Shown here: piece by piece, positions 17,159 through 25,790 of the stretch | Layout of the letters: each line of letters opens with the position of its first letter | Numbering within the stretch: the stretch's first letter is position 1 | Assembly: GCF_001905385.1 (NCBI RefSeq) | Contig: NZ_LIPF01000004.1 | Location: forward strand, 558,001 to 622,000 | Reading direction: 5' to 3' | Length of the DNA: 64,000 bases | From: Streptomyces sp. CB02414 | Lineage (GTDB): Bacteria; Actinomycetota; Actinomycetes; Streptomycetales; Streptomycetaceae | The notes under the pieces: generated by a model | Database searches by the model: none | What the model was told of the DNA's origin: nothing | Seen by the model: only the letters and a program-made list of their open reading frames with translations | Position numbers and translations under genes: made by a program

Positions 17159-17772
17159 TGACGCAAGGACGTGCGGTTCCGCCCCGCGTGGCAGCAGCGC
17201 GGCGTGCCGCTGCCGAGGCGGGGTTCGAGCAGAGCTGCATCCCGGAAGAAGGCGAACTGCTCGGCCTGGCTGCTGCCGCGAAGCCGCACGGTGTCGTCGC
17301 CGAGAGCGGCACCGGCTTCGGAGTGGGGACCGCCTGGCTGCACAGTGGCCTGGGCGCCGGTGCCCGACTGGTCACCGTCGAGCGTGACGAGGAGCCGGCG
17401 CGTCGGGCGGCCGGTGTCTTCGCGGACGACGACCGCGTCAGCGTTCTCACCGGGGACTGGCGGCTGCTCGAACGGCACGCCCCCTTCGACGTCTTCTTCT
17501 GCGACGGCGGAGGCAAGCTCGACGACCCCGAGGGCGTCGTCGGACTGCTCGCTCCGGGGGGCCTCCTGATCCTGGACGACTTCACGCCCTCGTCCCACTG
17601 GCCGCCCCGCTTCCGTGGCGAAGTGGACGAGCTCCGCCTGTTCTATCTCGCTCATCCAGCGCTGCGGGCCACCGAAGTACTCACCACACCGTTCACTTCC
17701 GCGGTGGTCGCGGCGCGCCGCCCGTACCTGCTCGGTGCCTCAGGCGACCGTGCGGCGGAAGACCTGCCGTGA
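17158..17772 (+). CDS. SAM-dependent O-methyltransferase-like protein
   Basis: A 204-residue class I methyltransferase. The SAM-binding strand-loop is partly degenerate (VVAESGTGFGVGTAWL, about residues 46-61). It is followed by the acidic LVTVERDEE motif and FDVFFCDGGG, where the catechol-type O-methyltransferase family usually has D-x-D. GGLLILDDF follows. The start ATG 17158 overlaps the kinase stop. The 3' end overlaps the convergent acetyltransferase gene by 33 bases. Its acceptor substrate is unknown. Confidence 0.75.
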   Translation: MTQGRAVPPRVAAARRAAAEAGFEQSCIPEEGELLGLAAAAKPHGVVAESGTGFGVGTAWLHSGLGAGARLVTVERDEEPARRAAGVFADDDRVSVLTGDWRLLERHAPFDVFFCDGGGKLDDPEGVVGLLAPGGLLILDDFTPSSHWPPRFRGEVDELRLFYLAHPALRATEVLTTPFTSAVVAARRPYLLGASGDRAAEDLP

Positions 17773-18204
17773 ACCGCCCTCGGGCCCCGGGTCGGCGGCC
17801 TCGCCGGGGACGAAGCCGAGACGCTCGTAGAAGACGCGCGCGCCGCTCACCTGTGCTCCGGGGTGGTCGCTGCCGAAGGTGACCACCTCGACCGTGCCGG
17901 GGCCGCGCACCCACCGGCGCATCGCGTCTGCCATGAGCGCGCGGCCGACGCCCGTGCCGCGCGCCTGCTCGGACACGACGAGCCAGTGCACGTGGTAGGC
18001 CGGTGCCGTCGGGCCGAACAGCATGGCGCCGAGCAGGGGCGAACCGGCGGGGCCGGCCACGAGCGCCTCCGACCGGCGGATGTGGTCCCGCACCGCCGCG
18101 TGGAAGCCCGCCTCACCGACCATCGGACCGAACCAGTGCTCGACCTGCCCCGCCAACGCGAGGAAACCCGGGACGTCTTGTGCTTCGGCGAGTCTGACGT
18201 TCAT
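17740..18204 (-). CDS. GNAT-family N-acetyltransferase
   Basis: A 154-residue acetyltransferase using acetyl-CoA. The pyrophosphate-binding motif is visible as SEQARGTGVGRALM (about residues 82-95), preceded by the strand AYHVHWLVV and followed by GARVFYERLGFVPGE, the typical motif B helix. ATG 18204 gives a normal GNAT length; the frame stays open further upstream without GNAT character. The acceptor is unknown. It is divergent from the MocR regulator with a 110-base gap. Confidence 0.85.
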   Translation of the reverse strand: MNVRLAEAQDVPGFLALAGQVEHWFGPMVGEAGFHAAVRDHIRRSEALVAGPAGSPLLGAMLFGPTAPAYHVHWLVVSEQARGTGVGRALMADAMRRWVRGPGTVEVVTFGSDHPGAQVSGARVFYERLGFVPGEAADPGPEGGSRQVFRRTVA

Positions 18205-18314
18205 CCGCTCAGTTTCGCAGACCGGGTCCCACACGGTGGAGGCAGTGTTCCGCCCATGCCGAGCGCCGCGCCCGCCGCTCGACCTGCGCGGGCCGGTCGG
18301 TAGCATCGACCGCC

Positions 18315-19775
18315 GTGGCAGACGATCGGACGGACTCGGCCTGGGGTACCTTCCTCGAACTCGGCCGTCCCGCCGAGGGCCCGATGCACGTCCGGCTGGC
18401 CCGTGCGCTGCGGGCGGCGGTGACCGGCGGGCGGATCGCCTCCGGCAGCGTCCTGCCGCCGAGCAGGTCCCTCGCGGCAGACCTGGGCTGTTCGCGGTGG
18501 GTCGTGACGGAGGCGTACGCACAGCTCGTCGCCGAGGGGTACCTGGAGGCACGCAGCGGCTCGGCCACCAGGGTCCGGGCACAGGCCGTGACCGCACCGG
18601 CGACGAGCCCCACCGATGCCGGCACGCGGTGGGAGCCGGAGTTCGACATGCTGCCCGGCGTGCCCGACCTGCGGGCGTTTCCCCGCGGACGGTGGGCGGA
18701 CGCCGTGCGGGAGGCCACCGGCGCACTCACATGGGGCGAGCTCGGCTACCCCGACGCGGCCGGTCTCGCCCGGCTCCGGCAACGACTGGCCGCGTACCTC
18801 GTACGGGGCCGCGGCGCGTCGCTGGACGCCCGGCAGCTCGTGGTCTGCGCCGGCACCCTGGACGCGGTGCTCAGGCTGTGCCGCGCCCTGCGGGCCGACG
18901 GTCACACCCATGTGGCCGTGGAAGACCCCGGCTGGTCGCGGCTGGGCGCCACGGCCGGGGCGGCGGGTCTGGTGCCCGTCCCCGTTCCCGTGGACGGGCA
19001 CGGCCTGCGGGTGGACCTGCTGCGGCGCACGCCGCAGGTCCGGTCGGTGATCCTCGCTCCCGCCCACCAGTTCCCGACCGGCGTGGTCCTCGCCCCCGCC
19101 CGCCGAGCCGATCTGGTCGCCTGGGCCCGCGAGGTCGACGGCCTGGTACTGGAGGACGACTACGACGCCGAGTTCCGCTACGACCGCCACCCCGTGGGCG
19201 CCCTCCAGGGCATGGCTCCGGAGCACGTCGTGCTGATGGGGTCGCTCAGCAAGACGCTCTCGCCGGCCCTGCGGATCGGCTGGGCGGCAGCGCCGCCGCG
19301 CTGGGCCGACGCCCTGGCCGCGGACCACGTCTCAGGCATGCCACCGCCCGTCATCGACCAGGAGGCGTTCGCCCGGTTCCTGGACCGCGGAGCCTACGAC
19401 CGCCACCTGCGGGCCTCCCGGCTGCGCTACAAACGCCGCCGCGACCACCTCCTGCGCGAACTCACCGAGTCGCTGCCCGGGTTCCGGGTGTCCGGCGCCG
19501 CGGCCGGCTTCCATCTGCTGCTGTCCCTGTCGGGCTGCCCGGCGCCCGCCGTCGTCGAGGAGGCCGCACGGCGCGACGTGCGGCTCGCGGACCTCGACGA
19601 CTACCGCGTGGTGCGGACCGGGGACGCCGCCGGCCCGACGCTGGTCCTCGGCTACGGCAATCTCGCCGACCGGGCCGTGCCCGGCGCCGTGCGACGCCTG
19701 GCACAGGCCGTCGACGCGGCCCGGCACACCGGCGGTCGGGCCGAGGCGGGGAGGGCCGGGGGGCGCCCGCGCTGA
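18315..19775 (+). CDS. MocR/PdxR-type regulator (GntR helix-turn-helix fused to aminotransferase fold)
   Basis: A 486-residue chimera. A winged GntR domain covers about residues 20-90 (RLARALRAAVTGGRIASGSV, then PPSRSLAADLGCSRWVVTEA). A fold-type I PLP aminotransferase domain follows, with the Schiff-base Lys in GSLSKTLSPALRIGW (near residue 313) and EDDYDAEFRYD before it. Such proteins usually sense PLP or an amino compound and control a neighbouring gene. The divergent GNAT gene or the PLP synthesis genes elsewhere are candidate targets. The GTG at 18315 leaves a full-length HTH. Confidence 0.88.
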   Translation: MADDRTDSAWGTFLELGRPAEGPMHVRLARALRAAVTGGRIASGSVLPPSRSLAADLGCSRWVVTEAYAQLVAEGYLEARSGSATRVRAQAVTAPATSPTDAGTRWEPEFDMLPGVPDLRAFPRGRWADAVREATGALTWGELGYPDAAGLARLRQRLAAYLVRGRGASLDARQLVVCAGTLDAVLRLCRALRADGHTHVAVEDPGWSRLGATAGAAGLVPVPVPVDGHGLRVDLLRRTPQVRSVILAPAHQFPTGVVLAPARRADLVAWAREVDGLVLEDDYDAEFRYDRHPVGALQGMAPEHVVLMGSLSKTLSPALRIGWAAAPPRWADALAADHVSGMPPPVIDQEAFARFLDRGAYDRHLRASRLRYKRRRDHLLRELTESLPGFRVSGAAAGFHLLLSLSGCPAPAVVEEAARRDVRLADLDDYRVVRTGDAAGPTLVLGYGNLADRAVPGAVRRLAQAVDAARHTGGRAEAGRAGGRPR

Positions 19776-19793
19776 GCGGCGGCGCGCGGCCCC

Positions 19794-20777
19794 TCAGCCC
19801 GTCGCGGCGTGGTCGAGCCGCGCCCTGCTCTCCCCGGGCAGCTCCAGCTCCACCGCGCCCAGCACTTCGTCCAGTTGCGCGACGGAGCTCACCCCCACGA
19901 TCGGGATCACCGGCGAGTCACCCCCGAGCAGCCAGGCCAGTACCACCTGGTTGGCCGTGACCCCCAGCTCGGCGGCCACCTCCCGCAGAACGGCCAGGCG
20001 CTGCCCGGTTCCGGGGTGGTCGTAGGCGGCAGGCAAGGACTTGTCGGGCCGTGTGTACGCGCCCGAGAGCAGCGACGAGTATGCCATCAGCGTCAGGTCC
20101 GGCTCACTGCGCACGTAGTCGAGGAGCTCGGCGGTCACATGGACGTGCCCGCTCTCCGGCAGTCCGACGTCGAAGCGCGGCTGGAGGTAGGAGTAGCGCT
20201 GCTGGACGCAGGTGTACGCGGTCCAGCCGTTGGTCCGGGAGATCGCGCGGGCCCGCTCGGTCCGCCAGGTGGCGTGGTTGGAGCAGCCGAGCACCGACAC
20301 CTTGCCGCCGCCGACCAGTTCATCGAGCGCCCCGAGCGTCTCCTCCAGGGAGACGGACCGGTCCTCGATGTGCGTCCAGTACAGGTCGAGGCGATCGGTG
20401 CCCAGGCGGCGCAGGCTGTCTTCCGCGGCCTTGCGCAGCACCGGTGCCGACAACCCCTCGGCCGTCTCCAGGCCGCTGCCGGGCACGGTCGGCCGGGCCC
20501 CCGCCTTGGTGGAGATCACGACCTTGTCGTGCATGCGGCGGCTCGCCAGCCATCGGCCGACGGTGCTCTCGCTCTCGTCCCCGCTCCCGCCGGGAACCCA
20601 GAACGCGTAGTTGTCGGCGGTGTCGACGAGATCGCCGCCGGCCTCGGTGAACCGGTCGAGAATGGCGAAGGACGTCTTCTCGTCCACGGTGGTGCCGAAG
20701 GGCAGTGCGCCCAGGCACAGGGCGCTGACGACGGGGCCCGACGGGCCCCCGACTCGGCGTCGGAGCAACGGTGTCAC
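19794..20777 (-). CDS. aldo/keto reductase
   Basis: A 327-residue NADPH-dependent reductase with an (alpha/beta)8 barrel. The catalytic tetrad is visible: Asp and Tyr in DLVDTADNYAFW (about residues 49-60), Lys in VVISTKAGA, and His in LYWTHIED. The GVSSVAQLDEVLGA segment near the C-terminus is the usual cofactor-binding end. GTG 20777 starts the protein. It is divergent from the MerR-methyltransferase fusion, whose intergenic region carries a large inverted repeat, so it is a likely target of that regulator. Confidence 0.88.
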   Translation of the reverse strand: MTPLLRRRVGGPSGPVVSALCLGALPFGTTVDEKTSFAILDRFTEAGGDLVDTADNYAFWVPGGSGDESESTVGRWLASRRMHDKVVISTKAGARPTVPGSGLETAEGLSAPVLRKAAEDSLRRLGTDRLDLYWTHIEDRSVSLEETLGALDELVGGGKVSVLGCSNHATWRTERARAISRTNGWTAYTCVQQRYSYLQPRFDVGLPESGHVHVTAELLDYVRSEPDLTLMAYSSLLSGAYTRPDKSLPAAYDHPGTGQRLAVLREVAAELGVTANQVVLAWLLGGDSPVIPIVGVSSVAQLDEVLGAVELELPGESRARLDHAATG

Positions 20778-20850
20778 CTCGCTTCGTGCCCGTACGCCGA
20801 AGACGTGCGGGCTCGGACAGGAACGGCTCCACCGTAGGAAGACAACGGTC

Positions 20851-20876
20851 CGGTGTCCCGGTCCATTGGGACGCCG
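20851..20876. promoter_or_regulatory. inverted repeat between AKR and MerR-methyltransferase genes
   Basis: CGGTGTCCC and GGGACGCCG form 9-base arms with one mismatch, separated by eight bases. The dyad is centred midway between the divergent starts, as expected for a MerR operator. Confidence 0.45.
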
Positions 20877-20964
20877 GAAAACCGGACCGATCTGCGCCGG
20901 CCGCAGCCCAATCCGGCCTCGGGTGCTTGACCCTCACGTGGCGTCATGCCGCATAGTCCCCGGC

Positions 20965-22080
20965 ATGGAAGCGCACCTGACCGTGGGACGCGTGGCCGGA
21001 CTGGCCGGCGTCAGCGTCCGCACGCTGCACCATTACGACGAGATCGGCCTCGTACGGCCGTCCGCGCGCACCGCCTCCGGATACCGGGCCTACGCGGCGG
21101 ACGACGTGGAGAGACTGCGGCAGGTGCTCGCCTACCGGCGACTGGGATTCGGACTGCGCGAGATCGCGGACCTGGTCGACGACCCCGCCACCGACGCGGT
21201 GGCGCACCTGCGCCGTCTGCGCGGTCTGCTGCTGGACCGGCGCGATCAGGCCGCTGCCGCCGTGACGGCCATCGACAGGGAACTGGAGGCACGGGCCATG
21301 GGGATGAACACGACACCGGAGGAACAACTGAAAGTGTTCGGCGCGCAGTTGTACGACGTCATCGGATCCGCGTACCCGGCGACGCGGCGCACCGAACCGC
21401 GGATCGCCGAGAGGATCTGGGACGCGCTCGGGGACGCGCGGACCGTACTGAACGTCGGGGCGGGCACCGGCTCCTACGAGCCGCCGGACCGTGAGGTGAC
21501 AGCGGTGGAACCGTCGGCCGTCATGCGCGCGCAGCGCCCGGCGGGCTCGGCGCCCTGCGTGGCCGCCGCCGCCGAGCGCCTGCCCTTCGAGGACCAGTCG
21601 TTCGACGCGGCGATGGCGGTCAGCACCGTCCACCACTGGCCGGACCCGGTCGCCGGTCTGCGGGAGATGCGCCGCGTGGCCCGCCGGGTGGTGGTGTTCA
21701 CCTATGACGCCGGCAGCACCGGCTGGCGCGACCGCTTCTGGCTCACCCGCGACTACCTGCCCGAGTTCGGCGCCCTCCTCGCCGACTGGCCCTCACTGGC
21801 CGACCTGGCCCGCGCGATCGACGGCCGTGCGGAACCGGTGCTCGTGCCCTGGGACTGCGCCGACGGCTTCTTCGAGGCCCACTGGCGCCGGCCCGAGGCG
21901 TACCTCGACGAACAGGTACGCCGCGCGGTGTCCGTGTGGGCCCGGGTCGGGCCGGAGGCGGAGCAGCGGGCGGTGGACGGCCTCCGCGACGACCTTTCCT
22001 CCGGCCGGTGGGCCGAGCGCAACCGCGACGTCGTCGCCCTCGACGCCGCGGAGCTCGGCCTGCGCCTTCTCGTGACCTGA
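20965..22080 (+). CDS. MerR-family regulator fused to a class I methyltransferase
   Basis: A 371-residue two-domain protein. Residues 1-75 are a canonical MerR winged helix (LTVGRVAGLAGVSVRTLHHY, then GYRAYAADDVERLRQVLAYR), followed by a dimerisation helix up to about residue 115. The rest is a SAM methyltransferase fold: VLNVGAGTGSYE (motif I), VTAVEPS (acidic loop), AERLPFEDQSFDAAMAVST and HWPDPVAGLREMRRV. ATG 20965 is the only start that keeps the HTH complete. The enzyme half may serve as a SAM-binding sensor or as an enzyme in its own right; this cannot be decided from sequence. Confidence 0.85.
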   Translation: MEAHLTVGRVAGLAGVSVRTLHHYDEIGLVRPSARTASGYRAYAADDVERLRQVLAYRRLGFGLREIADLVDDPATDAVAHLRRLRGLLLDRRDQAAAAVTAIDRELEARAMGMNTTPEEQLKVFGAQLYDVIGSAYPATRRTEPRIAERIWDALGDARTVLNVGAGTGSYEPPDREVTAVEPSAVMRAQRPAGSAPCVAAAAERLPFEDQSFDAAMAVSTVHHWPDPVAGLREMRRVARRVVVFTYDAGSTGWRDRFWLTRDYLPEFGALLADWPSLADLARAIDGRAEPVLVPWDCADGFFEAHWRRPEAYLDEQVRRAVSVWARVGPEAEQRAVDGLRDDLSSGRWAERNRDVVALDAAELGLRLLVT

Positions 22081-22128
22081 ACCGGCGGCCGGACAGCCGG
22101 ACGCTCGCCGCGGCGCTCGCGCGCCGCC

Positions 22129-22983
22129 TCACCCGGCGAGACGTTTCGCCGCCTCCCGGCGCCGGCGCTGCGCCGCGACGTTCGCCACCGGGGCCGACAG
22201 CATCAGTGCCCGCGTGTAGGCGTGCCGCGGCGCACCGGTGACGTCGGTGGCGCCGCCCGTCTCCACGATCTCGCCGCGATGGATCACCGCCACCCGGTGG
22301 CTCATGAAGCGGACCACGGACAGGTCGTGCGTGACGAAGAGGTACGCCGTGCCCGTCTCCTCCTGGATGTCCAGCAGCAGGTCGAGCACGGCCCTTCGGG
22401 TCGTCAGGTCGAGGGCGGAGACCGGCTCGTCGCAGATGACGAGCCGGGGGCGCAGGGCCAGGGCACGGGCGATGGCGACGCGCTGCCGCTGGCCCCCGGA
22501 GAACTCGCGGGGCAGCCGGTGGGCGGCGTCAGCGGGCAGGTGGACCCGGTCGAGCAGGCCGCGGACACGGTCCCGGGCCTCGTGCGGACTCGTCCCGTGC
22601 GCGATCAGGGGTTCGGCCAGGGTGTCCCCGACGGTGAGCGAGGGGTTCAGGGAGGTGTACGGATCCTGGAAGACGACCTGGAGGTCCCGGCTCAGCGCGC
22701 GGCGGCGGGAGCGGCCGGCCGTGTGGACGGGTTCCCCGTCGAAGGTGATCGTGCCGGACCGCACCGGCGCCAGGCCGAGGACGGCGCGGCCGATGGTGGT
22801 CTTGCCCGACCCGGATTCCCCGACCAGGCCGAGGGTCTCGCCCGGCCGGACGTCGAGGGACACGCCCCTGAGCACCTCGGTGTGCGGGGCACGCCGGCTC
22901 CGTCCGGGGTACGAGACACGCAGGTCCCGTATGCGGAGGAGGGGCGCCGCGGGGACGGTAGCGGCGGTCTCTGCTGCGGTCAT
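22129..22983 (-). CDS. oligopeptide-type ABC transporter ATP-binding protein (DppF-like)
   Basis: A 284-residue ATPase of the dipeptide/oligopeptide/nickel family. Walker A is GESGSGKTT (about residues 57-65), the Q-loop region reads VFQDPYTSLNPSL, the signature is FSGGQRQR, and Walker B is LVICDEPVSALD. A short C-terminal extension follows the family's HAYTRALM motif. ATG 22983 overlaps the stop of the upstream fusion gene by four bases (ATGA). It forms the second ATPase of the transporter and is the last gene of the operon. Confidence 0.9.
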   Translation of the reverse strand: MTAAETAATVPAAPLLRIRDLRVSYPGRSRRAPHTEVLRGVSLDVRPGETLGLVGESGSGKTTIGRAVLGLAPVRSGTITFDGEPVHTAGRSRRRALSRDLQVVFQDPYTSLNPSLTVGDTLAEPLIAHGTSPHEARDRVRGLLDRVHLPADAAHRLPREFSGGQRQRVAIARALALRPRLVICDEPVSALDLTTRRAVLDLLLDIQEETGTAYLFVTHDLSVVRFMSHRVAVIHRGEIVETGGATDVTGAPRHAYTRALMLSAPVANVAAQRRRREAAKRLAG

Positions 22984-24818
22984 ACGGCTGTGCTCCTCGC
23001 CTTTCGGGGCTGTCGGCGGTCCCGTGCCGGGGCGTCGTCGAGGACGGCGTCGAGCAGGGTCCGGGTGTAGGCGTCCACGGGGGAGTGGAGGACCTGCTCG
23101 GCGGTGCCGGTCTCCACGATCCGGCCGCCGTTCATCACGGCGACGCGGTCGCACAGGTCGGCCACCACTCCCAGGTCGTGGGTGACCAGGAGGACGCCGA
23201 GCCCGCGGTCCCGCTGCAGCCTGCGCAGCAGGTCCAGGATGTCCGCCTGGACCCGTACGTCGAGTGCCGTGGTGGGTTCGTCGGCGATGAGGAGTCCGGG
23301 ATCGCAGGACATCGCGCCGGCGATGAGCACTCGCTGGGCCATGCCACCGGAGATCTGGTGCGGGTACAGCCGCAGTGTGCGCTCGGGGTCGGGGATCTCC
23401 ACCAGGCGCAGCAGTTCCAGGGCACGCAGGGCCGCGTCCCTGCGCGAGAGCCCGAGAAGATGACGCATGGGTTCCATGAGCTGGCTGCCGACGGTGAACG
23501 CGGGATCGAGGTTGCTCATCGGCTCCTGCGGGACGTAGGCGGCGGTGCGGCCGCGCAGGGCGCGGCGCTCGCGTTCGGGCAGTCCGACCAGCTCGGCTCC
23601 GCCGACGAGGACGCTGCCGCCCGCGATCCGTCCGCCGTCGGGCAGGATGCCCAGCACGGCGAAGGCCGTCTGGGTCTTGCCGGAGCCGGACTCCCCGACG
23701 AGCCCCACGATCTCCCCGGCACGCACGTCCAGGTCGACTCCGTGCACGACCTGCTTGTCGGCACCGTCCGGCTGCGCGTAGGCGACGGTGAGGCCGCGCA
23801 CCGACAGCAGTTCGGCCCGGTCGTCCGGGGAGCGTTCCACGGTACGGTTCGGCGCGCCCGGCGTGGCCGGTGTGCGGCGTACGGGCCGGGGCCGGGCGGA
23901 CGGCTGCCCGGAGTGGTCCTCCAGCCCGTCGCGCAGGGCCGACGCGAACAGGACGAGGGCGCCGTTGGTCAGGCCCAGGGCGAGCCCCGGCCACAGCATC
24001 AGCAGGGGCGCGCGCTGGACGTTCTGGAACGCCTCGTTGAGCATGGCGCCCCAGGTGGCCGACGAGCCGCTGCCGACGCCGAGGAACTCCAGACCGGCCT
24101 GGAGGCCGATCGCGACACCGGCGACGAGGGCCACCTGGATGATGACCGGGCCGCGGACCACGATCAGCACGTGCCGGGACACGATACGGGCGTCGGACAG
24201 CCCGGAGACCCTGGCCGCATCGATGTAGAGCTCCTTGCGCACGCCCGCGACGACTCCGCGCACCAGACGGTGGAAGCTCGGTGCCGCGAGCACACCCAGC
24301 ACGACCATCAGGGCCCACACGTTGGGGCCGAGAATGGCGCGGGAGGCCAGGAGCACCACCATGGCGGGCAGCGCCATGACCAGGTCGACCGTCCAGTTGG
24401 CGGCGGAGTCGAACCTGCCCCCGCGGTAGCCCGCGTACAGACCGGCCGGCACGCCGAGGGCGAGGGCGATGCCGAGGGCGATCAGCGCTCCGCCGAGGGT
24501 GTTGCGCCCGCCGTACAGGATGCGGGAGAGGATGTCGCGGCCCGCGGAGTCCGTGCCCAGCGGATGGGCGCCGCCGGGGCCGGCGAAGGCGTTGCCGAGG
24601 GACGCGGCCGAGGGGTCCTGGGGCGCCAGCCACGGCGCCAGCAGGACCGCGGCGACGAGCAGCAGGAGCACGGCGGCCGACCCGGCGCCGAGCGGGTTGC
24701 GCGACAGCCGCCGCAGGACGCGGCGACCGGGCGTCGCCCCGCGGCCCGTCGCCCGCGCCTCGCCGCCGGTACAGTCCGTGGCGGTCGCGGGCGGTCCGGC
24801 CGGAAGGTTCTCGCTCAT
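22980..24818 (-). CDS. oligopeptide ABC transporter permease-ATPase fusion (DppC-DppD-like)
   Basis: A 612-residue fusion. Residues 1-300 are a DppC-type permease: a cytosolic tail, RNPLGAGSAAVLLLLVAAVL as first membrane segment, then HPLGTDSAGRDILSRILYGG and the EAA-type loop around AARVSGLSDARIVSRHVL. After a Pro/Arg-rich linker, residues 335-612 are a DppD-type ATPase with Walker A GESGSGKTQ, signature ISGGMAQR and Walker B LLIADEPTTALD. These two subunits are normally separate proteins. There is no stop or restart at the junction. Four-base overlaps on both sides couple it to its neighbours. Confidence 0.9.
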   Translation of the reverse strand: MSENLPAGPPATATDCTGGEARATGRGATPGRRVLRRLSRNPLGAGSAAVLLLLVAAVLLAPWLAPQDPSAASLGNAFAGPGGAHPLGTDSAGRDILSRILYGGRNTLGGALIALGIALALGVPAGLYAGYRGGRFDSAANWTVDLVMALPAMVVLLASRAILGPNVWALMVVLGVLAAPSFHRLVRGVVAGVRKELYIDAARVSGLSDARIVSRHVLIVVRGPVIIQVALVAGVAIGLQAGLEFLGVGSGSSATWGAMLNEAFQNVQRAPLLMLWPGLALGLTNGALVLFASALRDGLEDHSGQPSARPRPVRRTPATPGAPNRTVERSPDDRAELLSVRGLTVAYAQPDGADKQVVHGVDLDVRAGEIVGLVGESGSGKTQTAFAVLGILPDGGRIAGGSVLVGGAELVGLPERERRALRGRTAAYVPQEPMSNLDPAFTVGSQLMEPMRHLLGLSRRDAALRALELLRLVEIPDPERTLRLYPHQISGGMAQRVLIAGAMSCDPGLLIADEPTTALDVRVQADILDLLRRLQRDRGLGVLLVTHDLGVVADLCDRVAVMNGGRIVETGTAEQVLHSPVDAYTRTLLDAVLDDAPARDRRQPRKARSTAV

Positions 24819-25756
24819 GCGGCCCTCGCCTTCGGGTTGAGCCAGCCGATCGCGATGTCGACCAGAAGGTTGATCAGGACGACTCCGACCACGGTGAGCA
24901 TGACCAGCGCCATGATCACGGGGATGTCGCCGCGGGTGGTGTAGGTGACGGTCATGCTGCCGATGCCGGGCAGACCGAATATCTGCTCCACGACGACCGC
25001 GCCGCCCAGCAGTCCCACGAACTGCATGCCGAGTACCGACAGGGCCGGGGCGGAGGCGTTGCGCAGGACGTGCCGGAAGACGATGCGGGACGCGGGCAGG
25101 CCGCGGGCGCGCAGCGTACGGACGTAGTCCTGGCGCAGGACGTCGATCACCGCGCCGCGCACCTGCTGGGAGACGCCGGCCACGGAAGCCACCGAGAGGG
25201 ACAGCACCGGGAGGGTGATGGTGGACAGCCAGCCGCCGGGCGATTCGGCGAACGGGACGTAGCCGATGGCCGGGAACCAGTTCAGCCGGACCGCGAAGAC
25301 CAGCACGAGGACGAGGGTGACCAGGAAGCCGGGCAGCGCGTAGCCCACGACACCCAGCACCTGGACGAAGCGGTCGACGGCGCCGCGCCGCACTCCCGCC
25401 CAGACGCCGAGCAGGAAGGACACCGTCGTGGTGACGAGCGTGACGCCGACCATCAGGCTGGCGGTGACCGGCAGCCGGCCCCAGACCGCCGTGGTGACGT
25501 CCTCACTGGTGAACCACGAGATGCCGAGGTCGCCGCGCACGGCGTGGGCGAGCCAGTCCGCGTACTGCTCCAGTACCGGCCGGTCCAGACCCAGGGCGGC
25601 GTTCTTGGCGTCGACGGAGGCCTGGTCGGCGCCCTGGCCGAGGAGCTGCCGGCCGATGTCGGTGTCGGGGATCGACAGCAGCACGTAGGTGAGCAGCGAG
25701 ATGACGACCAGGAGCAGGGCACCGGACGCGGTCCGGCGGGCGATGAAGGTCAGCAT
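24815..25756 (-). CDS. oligopeptide-type ABC transporter permease (DppB-like)
   Basis: A 313-residue inner-membrane permease with six membrane segments. It has the typical DppB N-terminus (MLTFIARRTASGALLLVVIS), a long first extracytoplasmic loop (SIPDTDIGRQLLGQGADQAS), and the EAA loop YVRTLRARGLPASRIVFRHV. Its stop overlaps the start of the fusion gene by four bases. It begins 34 bases after the binding-protein gene. Together the four genes make a complete importer. Confidence 0.9.
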   Translation of the reverse strand: MLTFIARRTASGALLLVVISLLTYVLLSIPDTDIGRQLLGQGADQASVDAKNAALGLDRPVLEQYADWLAHAVRGDLGISWFTSEDVTTAVWGRLPVTASLMVGVTLVTTTVSFLLGVWAGVRRGAVDRFVQVLGVVGYALPGFLVTLVLVLVFAVRLNWFPAIGYVPFAESPGGWLSTITLPVLSLSVASVAGVSQQVRGAVIDVLRQDYVRTLRARGLPASRIVFRHVLRNASAPALSVLGMQFVGLLGGAVVVEQIFGLPGIGSMTVTYTTRGDIPVIMALVMLTVVGVVLINLLVDIAIGWLNPKARAA

Positions 25757-25790
25757 GGCACTCGGTATCCGTGACGGGCGCCGGGGCGGG

